Made by a program: the position numbers and the translations under genes
Shown here: in pieces, positions 36,001-45,095 of the stretch
Numbering within the stretch: the first letter of the stretch is position 1
How the letters are laid out: each line of letters begins with the position of its first letter
Origin: Allacma fusca
Taxonomy: Eukaryota > Arthropoda > Collembola > Symphypleona > Sminthuridae
Direction of reading: 5' to 3'
DNA: 64,000 nt
Assembly (NCBI GenBank): GCA_947179485.1
Contig: OX359249.1
Span: forward strand, 9,920,001-9,984,000
Notes under the pieces: generated by a model
Database searches by the model: none
What the model saw: the letters and a program-made list of their open reading frames with translations, nothing else
What the model was told of the DNA's origin: nothing

Positions 36001-39000
36001 GAATAAGTAAATACTCCCCACTACTCAGCATCTTATCGGATTTCTTATCCGACCAGGTCAGGTATGGGGAGAATTGAATCAAATGCTTTGTCCTTTTACA
36101 AAGCAAACCATGGAGAAAGCACTCCTTTCATCCATCCCGACTCCCTTTGTACCAGTTACGTATTGAGAGGGATAAAAAAAACTCACTCTGAACCATCCCG
36201 GCAAAATGGTCGCTACAAAATTCTTAATTAATTCTTTTCCCACCAAAAAAAAAAAGATTCGATAACTCCTCTCCCAGCTTTCACCCCCAGCCTTTTGTTT
36301 TTCCTCACACAAAATCATTGAATAAAACATTCATTCTCTGATATGCCCCCTGAATATTTTTTTCCCAAGGATAATGCCATATCAAAGCATTTTTCTCCCC
36401 TCAAAGAATCTCCCAAAAAAATTGAATAGACACAGTCAGCTCTGGTTACAACAAGAGCCTTACAGAACGGCCCTCTTAAAATTTACTTTTATTACTCCAC
36501 CCCAAAAATTAATATGACTCCAAATAAGAATTACAATTTTTCTCCCAACATTTTTTTCCCTCGAGACTCATACCCAGACACTACGCTTGCACTAAACTAA
36601 AATACTCCTTAAATTAAAAACACATTTAATATATGGGTGGAGTAAAAGTTTTTCCCACTCATAAAAATAATTTTTTTTTTGTACTAATAACAATTTTATC
36701 ACGAGATAAAAGAGAATTCTAAAATCCACGGCCTTTTCACTCACACGGTATTTTATACAAAAAAAAACCAGTGAAAAAAATATACGCTCATATTTGGAAG
36801 AGTGCACCATAATTCCCTCAAAATGACCTTGCATTATCATTAGGATTGATGCAAATTGCATTTTTTTTGTGATAATTAAGACTTGACAACAACGCCCATT
36901 TTTTTCCTCCACATTTGGACAGCCCACGCTTTTGCAGGAACAACTCATCAAATTAGTGGGGAAATGGGCGGTAATGATAATGTTATTTTTCAATCCCACG
37001 AGCTTCCTCTAAACTACCGGACAAAATAGGCTTATGTTTATTCCCAATAGGAAAAATGCATTTCGGATCCGAAATTGATTAAAGAATTTATTTTTTTTTG
37101 TGGGGAGGAAAGAACTTCCGAGTCCAGAAAAACTTCTAGGGACTTTGTCTTGGGGAAAAAAAAGATTTTATAGTAATTATACTCTCCTCTGTAGTAGTTG
37201 TTGTTGTAGTAGGAGTATAGTAATTAAGGTAAGGAGACTCTTGTGAAGGAACTAAAGAAAGTTTTTTTTCTTTTTCTTAACCACTTTTTCTGATGCTCAC
37301 CAGTGTCTGACGGTCTTCTCAGCCTCCAACTACTACGAGGAAGGGTCAAACAAGGGAGCATATGTAAAATTAATTGGAGGACCATCCGAGCCATTGGAGC
37401 CGTATTTCGTTCAATTCAATGCTGCTTCCCCCAAACTTCGGAACATGACCATACGTCAGCGTGTTGGGTTAGTGGAGGCCTCCGCTCTGAAAGAACTTCG
37501 TTCAAAGATCCAAGAGAAGCAAGAACAAATTTTACTCTGCTTCAAGGAATTGGATAATGACTCTCCAGGTAATTTTTTTTTTCAAAAGCCTTACAAATAC
37601 CAATACATTGAACACAATTTGTAACACAATTCTCAGCATGGTTCTATTTTCCCCTCAAATTACATCTTCCCAGCTTCCCTCCCTCCCTCCCTCCCTCCAT
37701 CCGATCCCAATAACCCCGTAATTATTTCCAAGAGTGAGGATATAAATACAGTCAATTCTCTTTATAAAAGATACGGGATGGAATATCCGAGTTCGTATTA
37801 TAAATGTAAATAATCCTTTTTGTATTCATACAAGAGAGCTGGGAGGGAGGCTGCTTATCATAAATTCCTTCTTTTTTCTCCCCTCCCTTTAGACAATCAC
37901 TGGGGAATTGTACCGTCCACAAATATCCCTCGAGCTATTTTATCTACTATGTAGATTCTCTGAAGCGAGGAAATCGCTAGTTGTAAATTGTAGCATACGC
38001 TTGTAGTAAGTCATTGACAGGGGACTTTCTCTATGTAAGAGGTCCGAGAGTGAAAGTTGTCTATAAAATAGTGAATAAATAGGAGCAAGAAGGCTGGTGG
38101 TACAAGTAGGATTATTTTTTTGGGGTAAGTTGAGACTATCCCAAATATTTACCGTAAAATTCCTTTGTCTTAACTGTAAATATTATACATTGGAATATTT
38201 GTTCAGGGGAAGAACACACGATGTTTTTTAAGGCGGACAGAGTGTGTACGTACTATAAAGTAATTGGAATTTGAAAATGTGCAATTTTTTTTAGTTTTTA
38301 AAAAAGAGGGAATCAATTTTAATTCTCATTTTATCCCATGCACACATGTATACACATACACAAACACATGAGCCATTTCATTTGGAAATGGGAGTGATTG
38401 ATCTCCTTGTTTTTTATGGATGTGATAAAGGCTAATCTTCAGATGGGTCTCGGGGTAAACTTTCACTCTGGCAGTATTGTCCTAGGTATATATATTTTTG
38501 AGGGTAGAAAGGTTCTAACTACAGGGCATTCCTTTTATGATGGACGGAATATTTCCTTCAGGATTTTCTTGAAAATTTCTAAAGGGAACTGTTTCACTAG
38601 ATTTAGTATTTTTGACTGTTTTCCCTTATAAAGAGATTTGACTGTAACATTACCCAAATATAGTTTTAGTAGGGAAGGCTCTGGACTGGGACAGCTGTAA
38701 TTTGGGAGTTATTGTTAAGTTATTGGTTTCAGACCATCCCTCCAGACACTGGTCTTGTAAAGGGGAGGAGGGGGGGGGGAAGCAGTAAAAATAATATTTC
38801 TCGCTTTAGTGATTTTCATAATAATGGCTGGATTTAATTCCTCCGAATATCCCTTCCCTCTTGAATCTATCCTCCTATTAAAGATAACTTTCTTTATTTT
38901 AAGAGCACTTTTATTCGTTTATGATCAAAAGTATGGAGATGAAAATATGGCAGTTGATAGTCTCAGCCTGATTTTTTGTTTTTTGTCGGGAGGGACAGGT

Positions 39001-39775
39001 TTTGTCAGCGTCAATGACTGGTGTCTAGCCCTTGAGAAGGGAACGGATTTGAAGTTACCATGGAGACTTCTGAGACCGAAATTAGCTGAAGCGGATCCTC
39101 ACTCAGGGCTCGTAAAATATGCGACAACTTTTCAAGAGGACACTTCCGTCAAGGAGGTAATTTTTTTCCTCAAACTAAAATCCAATATTGTTTCCCAAGA
39201 ATGTAATAATATTTCACTTAATATAAATATATCTATTTGAAAAAAATAATCCCCGTGCTTTTTTCTCTCAAGGAGGATGTCACAGTTGCGGAAGTCCTCT
39301 ACAGAAATAAATCTAGTCTGGAGTCCATTTTCCGAATCTTGGACAAAGATAATTCAGGTTTGTGTTTCGGACATCAAAGTTTGTAACCTTTTTTTTTTAT
39401 GTGTAAAAATTCATTCTGGAAGGAACATTTTTCTAGGGATGATTAATTCAAAGGAAATTTATGGTATCCTTTGAGCTCTCACCTCCAAACTTGTCCTCCC
39501 AGAAGTTGCCCTAACAAAGGGAGTGTTTGCCCTCAAACTTTTTTTTTTTTGACAAGTGGATATTTACTTTAGGGTATATTTCTATGGATGAATTCTCACA
39601 AGCCTGTGAGCTCTTGGGTGAGTGGCAGATCGAGATCCCCCAGCAACAAATGATAGAGATGGCGAAGAGCATGGATATGAATAAAGATGGGAAGATTGAC
39701 TTGAATGAGTTCCTCGAGACTTTCCGGATCGTCAATCAGGAGTGTCCGGATGTTGAGGAGGATGAGGAGGATTGA
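2859..39775 (+). CDS. rdgC: Protein phosphatase with EF-hands (PPEF/rdgC), 3' 11 exons
   Basis: Ca2+-regulated Ser/Thr phosphatase of the PPP family; in flies RdgC dephosphorylates rhodopsin. Joining 2859-3020, 7073-7239, 8404-8440, 26073-26109, 26241-26353, 28668-28778, 34895-35080, 37304-37568, 38999-39156, 39273-39357 and 39573-39775 gives 507 residues with all GT/AG phases matching. Visible, numbered from the first residue here: GDLHG 39-43, GDYVDRG 68-74, GNHE 100-103, HGG 153-155, SHEC 256-259 and SASNYYE 277-283, so every PPP metal and phosphate ligand is present. Three C-terminal EF-hand loops follow: 355-366 (degenerate, Pro at position 5), 436-447 and 475-486, the last two canonical. 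The C-terminus is acidic (DVEEDEED). The IQ-motif N-terminus is absent from the window, so the gene is partial at its 5' end. The sequence from KYVSILRPP to WSDPQ is short, as in insects, without the vertebrate insert. Exon boundaries are hand-called. Confidence 0.95.
3557..4132. mobile_element. MITE-bounded minisatellite (25-26-bp units)
   Basis: Left end TA-CAGTGGATCCCCC; right end GGCTCTGACTG-TA, the same CAGT/ACTG form as the solitary MITEs. Between them, at 3615-3925, lie about 11 tandem units of the type AATTTCCTCAAAAATAAGAA, alternating between TCTC and TCCTC variants. A TATAACGGATC motif remains at about 3978. Confidence 0.6.
4647..4797. mobile_element. Pogo/Tigger-like MITE, 151 bp
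   Basis: Ends TA-CAGTCAAGTCTCTTTATAA and, read from the other side, CAGTGGGCTCTCTTTATTAC. TA flanks on both sides. A clean example of the family. Confidence 0.75.
5003..5168. mobile_element. Pogo/Tigger-like MITE, 166 bp
   Basis: Left end TA-GAGTAGAGTCTCTTTACA (first base changed), right end GGTTGGACTG-TA, with a CCTTATAAGG palindrome inside the right arm. Confidence 0.6.
5307..5467. mobile_element. Pogo/Tigger-like MITE, 161 bp
   Basis: Left end resembles AAGTAAAGCCTCGTTATAAC; right end contains GACCGTTATATGAAGGGG and finishes CTACTG-TA. TA-like flanks. Confidence 0.6.
7073..7239 (+). CDS. rdgC: PPEF exon b
   Basis: Acceptor ttttttttatag, donor ttgag|gtaaca. It encodes [20 protein letters not shown] through the GNHE motif and ends in phase 2 inside the Arg codon of MNLR. 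It holds two metal-ligand motifs. Confidence 0.96.
7313..8250 (+). repeat. Satellite array, ~97-bp units rich in AGGTCA half-sites
   Basis: About ten units starting near 7323, 7420, 7512, 7608, 7710, 7806, 7902, 7987, 8084 and 8183. A typical unit carries CCCAGGTCAATATTTAGAG, then AGGTCACGGAGGTCA, then ATATTGACCTAGGTCACC and a T-rich spacer. It fills most of the short intron between PPEF exons b and c. Half-sites are better conserved than the spacer by eye. Confidence 0.9.
8404..8440 (+). CDS. rdgC: PPEF exon c (37-nt microexon)
   Basis: Acceptor acatcattgcag, donor aag|gtaagg. One base completes Arg, then [12 protein letters not shown], which matches the family's RYGF.rEV..KY block. It is followed by a 17.6-kb intron. 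Confidence 0.93.
8995..9166. mobile_element. Pogo/Tigger-like MITE, 172 bp, near-perfect TIRs
   Basis: Left TA-CAGTCGAGTCTCTCTACAG; right arm read outward CAGTCGAGTCTCTCTATAAC. Nearly identical TIRs flanked by TA. The best-preserved copy in the window. Confidence 0.8.
9862..11185. mobile_element. MITE-bounded minisatellite element, 1.3 kb
   Basis: Left end TA-CAGTGGACTCTGTC; the right end read outward is TA-CAGTGGACTGTGGC followed by TATAATGG. The first 11 bases are identical at the two ends. Nearly all of the left and centre is the 32-bp array at 9905-10835. Confidence 0.6.
9905..10835 (+). repeat. Minisatellite, ~32-bp 'GCAAAATGTTCTAAATGCATTT' type
   Basis: About 29 units of GCAAAATG(T/G)TCTAAAT(GC/TA)ATTTG plus GATTAAAA. 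Two main variants (ATGCATTTGCG and TTAATTTGTG) alternate in blocks, suggesting higher-order duplication. The same family recurs at 31905-32260 (inverted) and 33610-34330. Confidence 0.92.
11285..11446. mobile_element. Pogo/Tigger-like MITE, 162 bp
   Basis: TA-CAGTCAAAGCTCACTCTC at the left, AGAATCCACTG-TA at the right. Degenerate TIRs, TA flanks. Confidence 0.55.
11613..11685. mobile_element. Very short MITE, 73 bp
   Basis: TA-CAGTCCACTCTTAG on the left; CATTATAAAGAGGGCCCACTG-TA on the right. Probably an internally deleted copy of the same family. Confidence 0.5.
11788..11969. mobile_element. Pogo/Tigger-like MITE, 182 bp
   Basis: TA-CAGTCGAGTATAGTTATAAC at the left, GGGGGTGACTG-TA at the right, TA flanks. 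Confidence 0.55.
12330..12790 (+). repeat. Minisatellite, ~34-bp 'ATGTTAATTTTTGG' type
   Basis: About 13 units; the central five (about 12386-12560) are almost identical (GTAATGTTAATTTTTGGGTG then GGTTCGTATACTAT), the outer ones diverged. Same family as 17195-18190, 19985-20395 and, inverted, 24436-24880. Confidence 0.9.
13600..14310 (+). repeat. Minisatellite, 16-18-bp 'TTTTTTTAAAGGGACAT' units
   Basis: About 40 units, with blocks of AAAGGGACAT, AAAAGGACAT and AAACGGACAT variants that recur in the same order three times. This implies duplication of larger blocks of about 250-300 bp. Confidence 0.9.
14745..15195 (+). repeat. Minisatellite, ~15-bp 'GGGACATTTATCA' units
   Basis: About 30 units built from GGGACATTT(ATCA/TTATTT). 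The unit length is a multiple of three, so all three forward frames stay open for over 100 codons. That is a property of the array, not evidence of a gene. Confidence 0.88.
15953..16110. mobile_element. Pogo/Tigger-like MITE, 158 bp
   Basis: TA-CAGTCAACTCTCGCTGTAA on the left; the right end read outward is CAGTCAAGTCTGGTTATAAA. Good TIR match, TA flanks. Confidence 0.7.
16436..16697. repeat. Dispersed AGGTCA foldback repeat (two nested copies)
   Basis: The left arm ATTGACCGAGGTCAATGTTT with GGGTCACACGGATCA faces right arms of the form GACCGTAAATATTGACCTAG. The palindrome TGACCTAGGTCA occurs at about 16586-16597. Confidence 0.65.
17195..18190 (+). repeat. Minisatellite, ~33-34-bp 'CCTATACAGCGCAATGTTAA' type
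   Basis: About 29 units; the core is CCAACTCCTATACAGCGCAA then TGTTAATTTTTGAA. A CTGATCAACG/CTGATGAACG variant is interspersed. At 17920-18125 seven near-identical 33-bp units (ACCGATTTCTATACTGAACA) form a homogenised block. Flanked by TA-CAGTCTACTCGAGC (17148) and GAGCTCGAGTGTA (to 18337). Confidence 0.9.
19202..19276. mobile_element. Short pogo/Tigger-like MITE, 75 bp
   Basis: TA-CAGTGGAGTCTCGTTATAAC at the left; GGATGTTATAAAGGGAGTGCACTC-TA at the right (last base changed). Almost nothing but the two TIRs. Confidence 0.6.
19985..20395 (+). repeat. Minisatellite, 33-bp 'CCTATACAGCGTAATGTTAA' type
   Basis: About 12 units of ATTCCTATACAGCGTAATGT plus TAATTTTTGTAAA, with a TATTCAGCG variant. 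The unit is 33 bp, hence an open frame of 122 codons. Flanked by TA-CAGTGACTCC (19922) and a degenerate end near 20415. Confidence 0.9.
21410..21557. repeat. Dispersed AGGTCA foldback element, ~148 bp
   Basis: TTCATTGACCTACCTCAATA then GGTCACAAGGGTCA on the left; TGTGACCGTAAATATTGACC then TAGGTCAATGAAA on the right. The arms are inverted, enclosing about 60 bp. Confidence 0.75.
22780..23410 (-). repeat. Degenerate tandem repeat, ~60-65-bp 'CCCTGGGCCTC' type
   Basis: About ten diverged units of AATTAAAAAACCCTGGGCCT plus CCCAACTCCTTTAAAAAAT and a TGATTCCTCTAGAAATT segment. Older and less regular than the other arrays. A related GAGGCCTCAGGG sequence starts at about 22519. Confidence 0.8.
24404..24933. 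mobile_element. MITE-bounded minisatellite, 530 bp
   Basis: Left end CAGGGGACTCCTGCCATGAC; the right end read outward is TA-CAGTCAAGCCTCAGTATG followed by ACGGAC. It encloses the array at 24436-24880. Left TIR degenerate. Confidence 0.5.
24436..24880 (-). repeat. Minisatellite, 33-34-bp family in inverted orientation
   Basis: About 13 units of AAAAATTAACATTACGCTGY plus ATAGGAATTCATCC or ATATGAGTTTGTCC. This is the reverse complement of the CCTATACAGCGTAATGTTAA family at 12.3, 17.2 and 20.0 kb. Confidence 0.92.
26073..26109 (+). CDS. rdgC: PPEF exon d (37-nt microexon)
   Basis: Acceptor ttgttttccag, donor caag|gtaagt. It encodes [12 protein letters not shown] plus one base. This corresponds to the helix before the [11 protein letters not shown] segment. 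Phase 0 in and phase 1 out fit both neighbours. Confidence 0.9.
26241..26353 (+). CDS. rdgC: PPEF exon e
   Basis: Acceptor gacacgcag, donor cacaag|gtgcgt. The spliced Val begins [20 protein letters not shown], followed by [18 protein letters not shown]. It carries the conserved HGG histidine. Only a 131-nt intron separates it from exon d. Confidence 0.95.
26838..27000. repeat. Dispersed AGGTCA foldback element, ~163 bp
   Basis: TTTCATTGACCTAGGTCAAT on the left; TTTGACCGTGTGACCGGAAA then TTTTGACCTGGGTCAGTTGA on the right. Same layout as 21410-21557. Confidence 0.75.
27655..28375. repeat. Minisatellite, ~18-24-bp GGTCA-type units
   Basis: About 34 units in three blocks: mixed (27655-27950), GACCTGAAATATTTCCCCCC (27950-28190) and GACCATAAATATTGACCCCT (28190-28370). 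On the minus strand the frame is open for 222 codons because most units are multiples of three. GGTCA-N3-GGTCA spacing recurs. Confidence 0.88.
28668..28778 (+). CDS. rdgC: PPEF exon f
   Basis: Acceptor ttgtattcacag, donor agacag|gtacgt, 37 codons, phase 0. It begins [19 protein letters not shown] and ends EWRQ. This is the variable linker that is much longer in vertebrate PPEF; the short form is insect-like. Confidence 0.92.
29505..29735 (+). repeat. Minisatellite, ~22-bp 'TTTTTATCAAATGGGGCAAA' units
   Basis: About ten units, the first few diverged (AATCAAATTTGTGAAATTTT). Preceded at 29434-29464 by half of an AGGTCA element (TGCGACCGGAAATATTGATC). Confidence 0.88.
30447..31057 (+). repeat. 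AGGTCA element amplified as ~146-bp tandem units
   Basis: Left arms of the form CATTGACC(T)AGGTCAATAT followed by GGGTCACAGGGGTCA begin near 30449, 30596, 30741 and 30888, a spacing of 145-147 bp. A single inverted right arm (GTGACCGGAATTATTGACCT) closes the group at about 31028-31055. Confidence 0.7.
31905..32260 (-). repeat. Minisatellite, ~30-bp family, inverted copy
   Basis: About 11 units of AAATGCATTTAGACCATTTT plus GCTTTTAATC. Reverse complement of the GCAAAATGGTCTAAATGCAT family at 9905-10835. Confidence 0.9.
33610..34330 (+). repeat. Minisatellite, ~30-32-bp family, forward copy
   Basis: About 22 units of AAAGCAAAATGGTCTAAATG plus CATTTTGGATT. A two-unit block ending AAAATCATGAGGAATT is itself repeated. 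Degenerate leading copies extend back to about 33300. Confidence 0.88.
34895..35080 (+). CDS. rdgC: PPEF exon g
   Basis: Acceptor atatttcctag, donor aataag|gtttta, 62 codons, phase 0. It encodes [21 protein letters not shown] and [15 protein letters not shown], including the metal-binding His of SHEC. Confidence 0.95.
37304..37568 (+). CDS. rdgC: PPEF exon h
   Basis: Acceptor gatgctcaccag, donor tccag|gtaatt. It encodes [20 protein letters not shown], which closes the catalytic domain, then a helical linker with [20 protein letters not shown] and the start of the degenerate first EF loop (LDNDSP). Confidence 0.95.
38999..39156 (+). CDS. rdgC: PPEF exon i
   Basis: Acceptor cgggagggacag, donor aaggag|gtaatt. 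It completes the first EF loop ([20 protein letters not shown]) and continues PWRLLRPKL, a segment conserved from flies to human. Confidence 0.94.
39273..39357 (+). CDS. rdgC: PPEF exon j
   Basis: Acceptor tttctctcaag, donor ttcag|gtttgt. It encodes [20 protein letters not shown] and the first half of the second EF loop (DKDNS). The intron splits the calcium loop in phase 1. Confidence 0.93.
39573..39775 (+). CDS. rdgC: PPEF terminal exon k with stop
   Basis: Acceptor atatttactttag. It completes EF loop 2 (GYISMDEF), holds EF loop 3 ([12 protein letters not shown]), and ends in an acidic tail before TGA at 39773-39775. I see no canonical AATAAA close downstream, so the 3' UTR end is undefined. 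Confidence 0.96.
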
Positions 39776-42700
39776 GTCCAGCCCTTCTCCGAGATCCTAC
39801 ATATGTGACACAGATGGAATCCTCCCCTCTTACTAAAATCCTTTAAATGTAAAATACCTTGTAATTTAAATCTTATCTTAAAATCTTCCTTAATTGTTAT
39901 TACCACGACGGGGAATAATCTCTCTCGGATCAATCCCAAGAAATTCTAACAATTTTCAAACTCTCTAAAATCCTCTCTTAAAAATTGATCATGTCTAAGT
40001 GTCCCAATATCAATAGGTAATGGAGCACTCTCTTTATATAAATGCACCTCTGGATTTACAAGTATTTTGAGCCTTGTAATAATTAGGTTCCTACGGTTGA
40101 AGAGAAAAAATAACATCTTTCAATTTTGCTATTCCTGGCTAATTACTATATTGTGAGGTTCTACTTTTTAAAATTTTAAAATCCTTGGAATTGAATGTTA
40201 GCAAATATTAATTAAATAATTATAATATAATTCATTCGTCGAGTTGTACTCGAGCATAATTTTAAAAAATTAAATAACAATTCGGAGGATATTAGTTTTA
40301 GGGATTAGGATGTAGGAGTTAGGATTTTTTGATCTCAACTTAATTACTGTATTGTCATTATTGAATTATTTGTAAGCTTATGATCTCTTGTTAGTCATTA
40401 GTTTTGAGTGGGAAGAAATATATTTGGTAATTTCTATTTCTACCTACTCTTTCTATATACCCAATAATGCCTTGGTCTTTGAAGGGCACACAAACAAGTA
40501 ATTAATTAAATTACAAGCGATAATTTGATTTTGATAAAAATCAAAGAGATATTTGCCATCAGAGCTCTTCTCGGTGGCTCAATTTCAGGATATATGATCT
40601 ATTTCTATGAAGGTAGTTGACAGAATTATCTACTTACGTAGAAATATTTTCTGATGTAGCCGAGGAACAACAGTGGGCTTCAAAATTTTCTGGGGATTTC
40701 ATATATGTAATTACTACAAAAAACAAAAAAAAAGGAAAAGTAAGATTTTAGGGTGTGTCACGTCCTGGATTTAAAAAGTAAGAGTAAAAATTATTGAAAT
40801 CATTAGTCAATCTTAAATTTCGCCTCTGCTCTATCCCGAATTGGAATATTATTTTTAAGAAGTACTTAATATTTTTAATTCCTGTTGATTTTACCTACTA
40901 CGCTAAAATACTGAAGTTGGAGTTTCCTATTGTGGGAAAAACTGCTGGAAGTGAGGGGGAAATGGGAAAGATGTGATAATTTTAGAGAATTAGGAGACAT
41001 TCTTTGAAAAGGTTAAAAAGTGATGGAAAAATAATCCGGAGGTGGAATGAAGGGTCTGGGATTGAGATCGGGAAAAAAAACCATGGTTGTGTAAATTTGT
41101 CAGTTGTCATCCTTCCTCTTTATCTGACCTGGGTGACCTTCCCCTACAAACTATAGTTTAGATGATGCAGTGTTGATTATATTGAGGATTTTGTAAGTGG
41201 GAGTTCATCCTATATGGATATACGGAACAAAACAAAAAATTATTCCCGTATGTACAAAATAGGAGCTAGAAAAATCCTTTTCTAAAAGTTCAACATCTCT
41301 CTGGCCTATATGCGAAGAAATTGTAACTACGACTTGAAGCTCTACATGAATGACCGTGTGGGTCAAAAAATCAATCCTTACTCTGAGTCAAGCAGTACTT
41401 ACTTTTCCAAGCAAACTCTTTCTTGTGGATCAATTAAATCAATTTAGATTCGACTGGATTTTTTATTTTACCTTGCACATTTCAAACACATCCTTCTTTA
41501 GAATTTAAATTTCTTGTTCCTTCAAAACTGAAAACATTTTCAACAAAAAATTTTTCCTTCACCCTTTAATAATAAGGGTCATTACTGTAACTATTGTACG
41601 TACATATGTAGAGCACTCAATTTATACTAGCAGCCCTCAAAGGAGCAACATTTCCTCTAAAATGATCTTTCAAAGTGAGAAATTAGCATTGTGCCAAAAA
41701 CGACAATGTGTCCAAACAATTTTGCTCGGAAGGAAAGGCTCTTGTAGGAGGGAGTCTCATATAGTGAGAGTGCACTGCAAGTACGTACACACAGCGCCTC
41801 AATTTTATTTCCATAATTCAAAAGTTTCAGGAAAATGTCAAAGCCCATTTCATCCGTTTCGGTTAGATGTGAAAAATAATCCTGGCATTGACTTATAATT
41901 GAATTGATGCTGTACACTCGAGTCATCATTCCTTGCAGAGATTTAGCACTGTTGTAAGATTTTCTAACCGTCTGTAGGGTATTTGTAGAATTGATTTTAT
42001 AAAATTGAAATGGAACTCTATATGTGCTGTGTTTACCTGTCCTTGACTTGGATATAAATGTATTTATGTAATCATATCTATATGGCAATATATTCTACCT
42101 GTACTGTATACATACATATACACAACTGACACAAAATTACAAAAGACATGTGCATTTCATTCTTACTGCTCTTTTCGATACTGACGTAACTATATATGTA
42201 ATTGTATAGTCACAGGCTGTCGCTCGACTGCAGTGAGTACATATGGAAATTTGCCAATAGCTCTTACATGAGATTAGGAAGGATTCCTGGATACCAGTAG
42301 GAAATTACAGATGATATTGGACAGCGGGCTGGGAAGGACTTGGGAGTCAAGGGCGAGTGATTAAACTACGTGAAATAATTATTATTATATTGTACGTATT
42401 TATTTATTATAATAGCAATATAGCATCTATTTATAATCATATCCAATGTATTTATGGGAGTCATTATAAATATCTATTCAAATCCTTTATGAGTGTTACT
42501 TAAATGTACTTATGTAATTTAATGTCTGTATGTATGTACCTACACAGAATAAATTGTTTATGCGGATGGAATAACATCTGTTGAGAAATCAAGTGAAAGT
42601 TGATCCCTGAGACAAAAATATCCCTCATTAAATATTTGGATTATAGTCTTTATAGGAGAGTAAAGGTTTTTTTTGAAAACTTTGGAATACTCATGGAGGT

Positions 42701-44626
42701 GAAAAATAAAGTATTAAAAATATACTTGGGTTAAATAAAATACAATGCGGGAAATAATTCTTTGGAAGACTATCACTTGCTTTCTCCTGTACCATAATAA
42801 TAATAATTATTATTGTTCTGATAATGTACAAGAAATATCCTCAACTGTGACAAACCAATAATAATAGTTATTGTTATTCACCACACGCAAGTATGTACAT
42901 ACACAATTAGGTCAAAATAATTATGTAATATGAAACCATGTGTGATGCTCGTTTCAACGGTGGAGATACCAGAGTCAGATTTAGGTAAAAAATACAAATT
43001 TATTGTAGGGTAGCCCATAAGCGAGTATAGCTCTTCAAGGTAATTGTAAGGTAAACAGGTGTGTCCGGAAGTGTACTAAATAACGTATAATAGTCCAAAA
43101 CAAAAAAGAGAAAACTGGTAGGTGCTTATTTATTTTGAGCGGAAGGAAATGTCTTGAAGACGACGGTTCCTGGGAGTTGGTACAATCATTATAGGAAGGT
43201 GCTATTTTATAGATATTAGAATGACATTTAAGAAAGGGAGGCCGTGTAGTCACAGAGCAAGACTTGAAGTATAGTACACCCTGAAGATTTCGTAAATGAA
43301 TAACAAAAGGAATCACGACCAGCCTTGAAATGAGATGGATATTGAGTAACTTACTTTGAAACAAAAGGTTATAGTAGTGAGGATACGATGAGAATATTTA
43401 GGAAGGAAAAACACTTGGAACAATGCCAATATATCACCCTACTCCAATAATCCATTCCAGCCTATACCTATATATCTAGATACATGGAGTTGTCACAATC
43501 GAAATTCCAGAATATACTGCTTACTTATACTTATCACACATGTGGATGTAATGTAATTACTTTTAGCTTTTAATGTAATTCAGAAAACTTATCAAAATCA
43601 ATTATTATATTCTGCACTTTTTTCCAAATCTTTGTGTGATCATAGGTCGTAAAATGTAAATATTATACATACATAATTGATTATATATTAAATTATCACT
43701 GCTGATTACAACAAAAAGTGGAGTGTTATTTCTTGGAATTAAGCAATCATACGTACGCAAGTTCTTTAGCAATCTGGGGGTAAAGTAATTATTTGTAAGG
43801 TCAGAGCGACAGTAGCATTCTAATTGCTTCATATGTCAGGATTCCTCTTATAAATGGCTTCCTCATGACTTAATAACGACATGCGATATTTACGAGAGGA
43901 CTGACAGACTATATACTTGGCAGAGAGATTATTGAAAGAATATTTATATACTGACGTATAATCTGGTATAATAAGAAAGGCTGTAGAGTCACGAATGACA
44001 ATAGAGTTACAAGGATATACGGCAGGTAGCAATTTATTGCGAAATGATTGTCGCGATGAATTACAATTTACGAAATAGCACATGTGCGGGAATCGATTTC
44101 CCTGGGAATTGCTATGCGGAGCATTCGGTGTAGCAATTAGTAAAATTAATAGTAATACAATACATTATGCTTACACACAGGCCTTATACACTATTACAAG
44201 AAATAAGTTCAAGGTCAAGGTATGCAGGCAATTAGTCAGATCATATGAAATTTTTTGGATTTAAATGTAATTAATTACCTTAGTGGTCATTATTCTCGAG
44301 ATTTCTTATTTTAGTTTTAGCGTGTATATAGTACCAGGCTCACTAGTCTCGAACTACTGTCATGCTAGATCTTAAAATATATCCACATTAAATAATACGC
44401 TTAGTAAAAAATGACATAATAAAAAGCACCCTACAGAATTAATTATTCGTAATGTAATTTCGCAAACAATAATTTTTCTAATCCTTCAACTAGTTTAACG
44501 TTAGTCAGTTGACAGTCTCCCAGGGGGCGACCAAAGAGACTAGAAGTTTTTAACGCTAACACAATCACAGCATCAAAATTAACTACTTTTACTGGGAAGC
44601 TTAAATTATTCCCCTTGAGATTATCC
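39776..44626. other. Convergent intergenic region
   Basis: AT-rich DNA between the convergent PPEF and SCYL2 stops. A degenerate MITE-like pair lies at about 41609-41790. No conserved gene is recognisable; open frames here, such as 41657-42088 (-), look like chance. It presumably holds both 3' UTRs. Confidence 0.7.
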
Positions 44627-45095
44627 CTAGCTTAGGAAATCGTCTATGTCTTTTTGCGAGAGCTTCTTCACACTTGAATCAGAACCTTGAATGTCACTGA
44701 AGTTCATAAATGAATTAGAAGATTTCTGCTGATTGGGTACTACATTTTGAAAACCAGACAGTTTCATGGGACCAGCAGTACCGGGCATTGGCAATGGATT
44801 GAACTGATTGCCTGTAAGACCAGCTTGCATTGAATTCGGAATGGATACAGATGATGGCATTCTTTGAAACGTTGGTGGATTACTTCCATACATTGGAGCA
44901 AAGGGCGTTTGACCTGCAATGCTACTTGGAGTGCGTTGCTGCTGCATTCCTTCCAAAGAAAATGACTTTTGCATTTGTTGCATATTTGAGTTCAATAAAG
45001 AGCTTGTAAGATCCTTGGGAGCAGAAGGGTTAATTTGGCGATTTGCTTCTGCTGAAGTTGACTTAGCAGCTTGCATTGGTGGTAAAACTGAGTTC
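44627..45095 (-). CDS. SCYL2: SCYL2 terminal exon 13
   Basis: 155 codons plus stop at 44629-44627. Rich in Ser, Gln, Met and Pro (disordered clathrin/adaptor-binding tail by analogy), ending KKLSQKDIDDFLS. Acceptor ccttactatag. Confidence 0.9.

Larger units (their letters stand above)
35081..39572 (+). other. Last four PPEF introns
   Basis: Intron g-h (35081-37303) has AGGTCA left arms at about 35353, 35490 and 35613 and otherwise AT-rich unique DNA. Intron h-i (37569-38998) has a CCCT tract (37676-37698), a MITE left end at 37751 (CAGTCAATTCTCTTTATAAA) and a right end near 38641. Introns i-j and j-k are short and plain. Confidence 0.8.

Noticed and set aside
41657..42088. 143-codon minus-strand open frame between the two genes
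   Set aside because: No recognisable domain, AT-rich chance composition, and it overlaps a MITE-like repeat pair.
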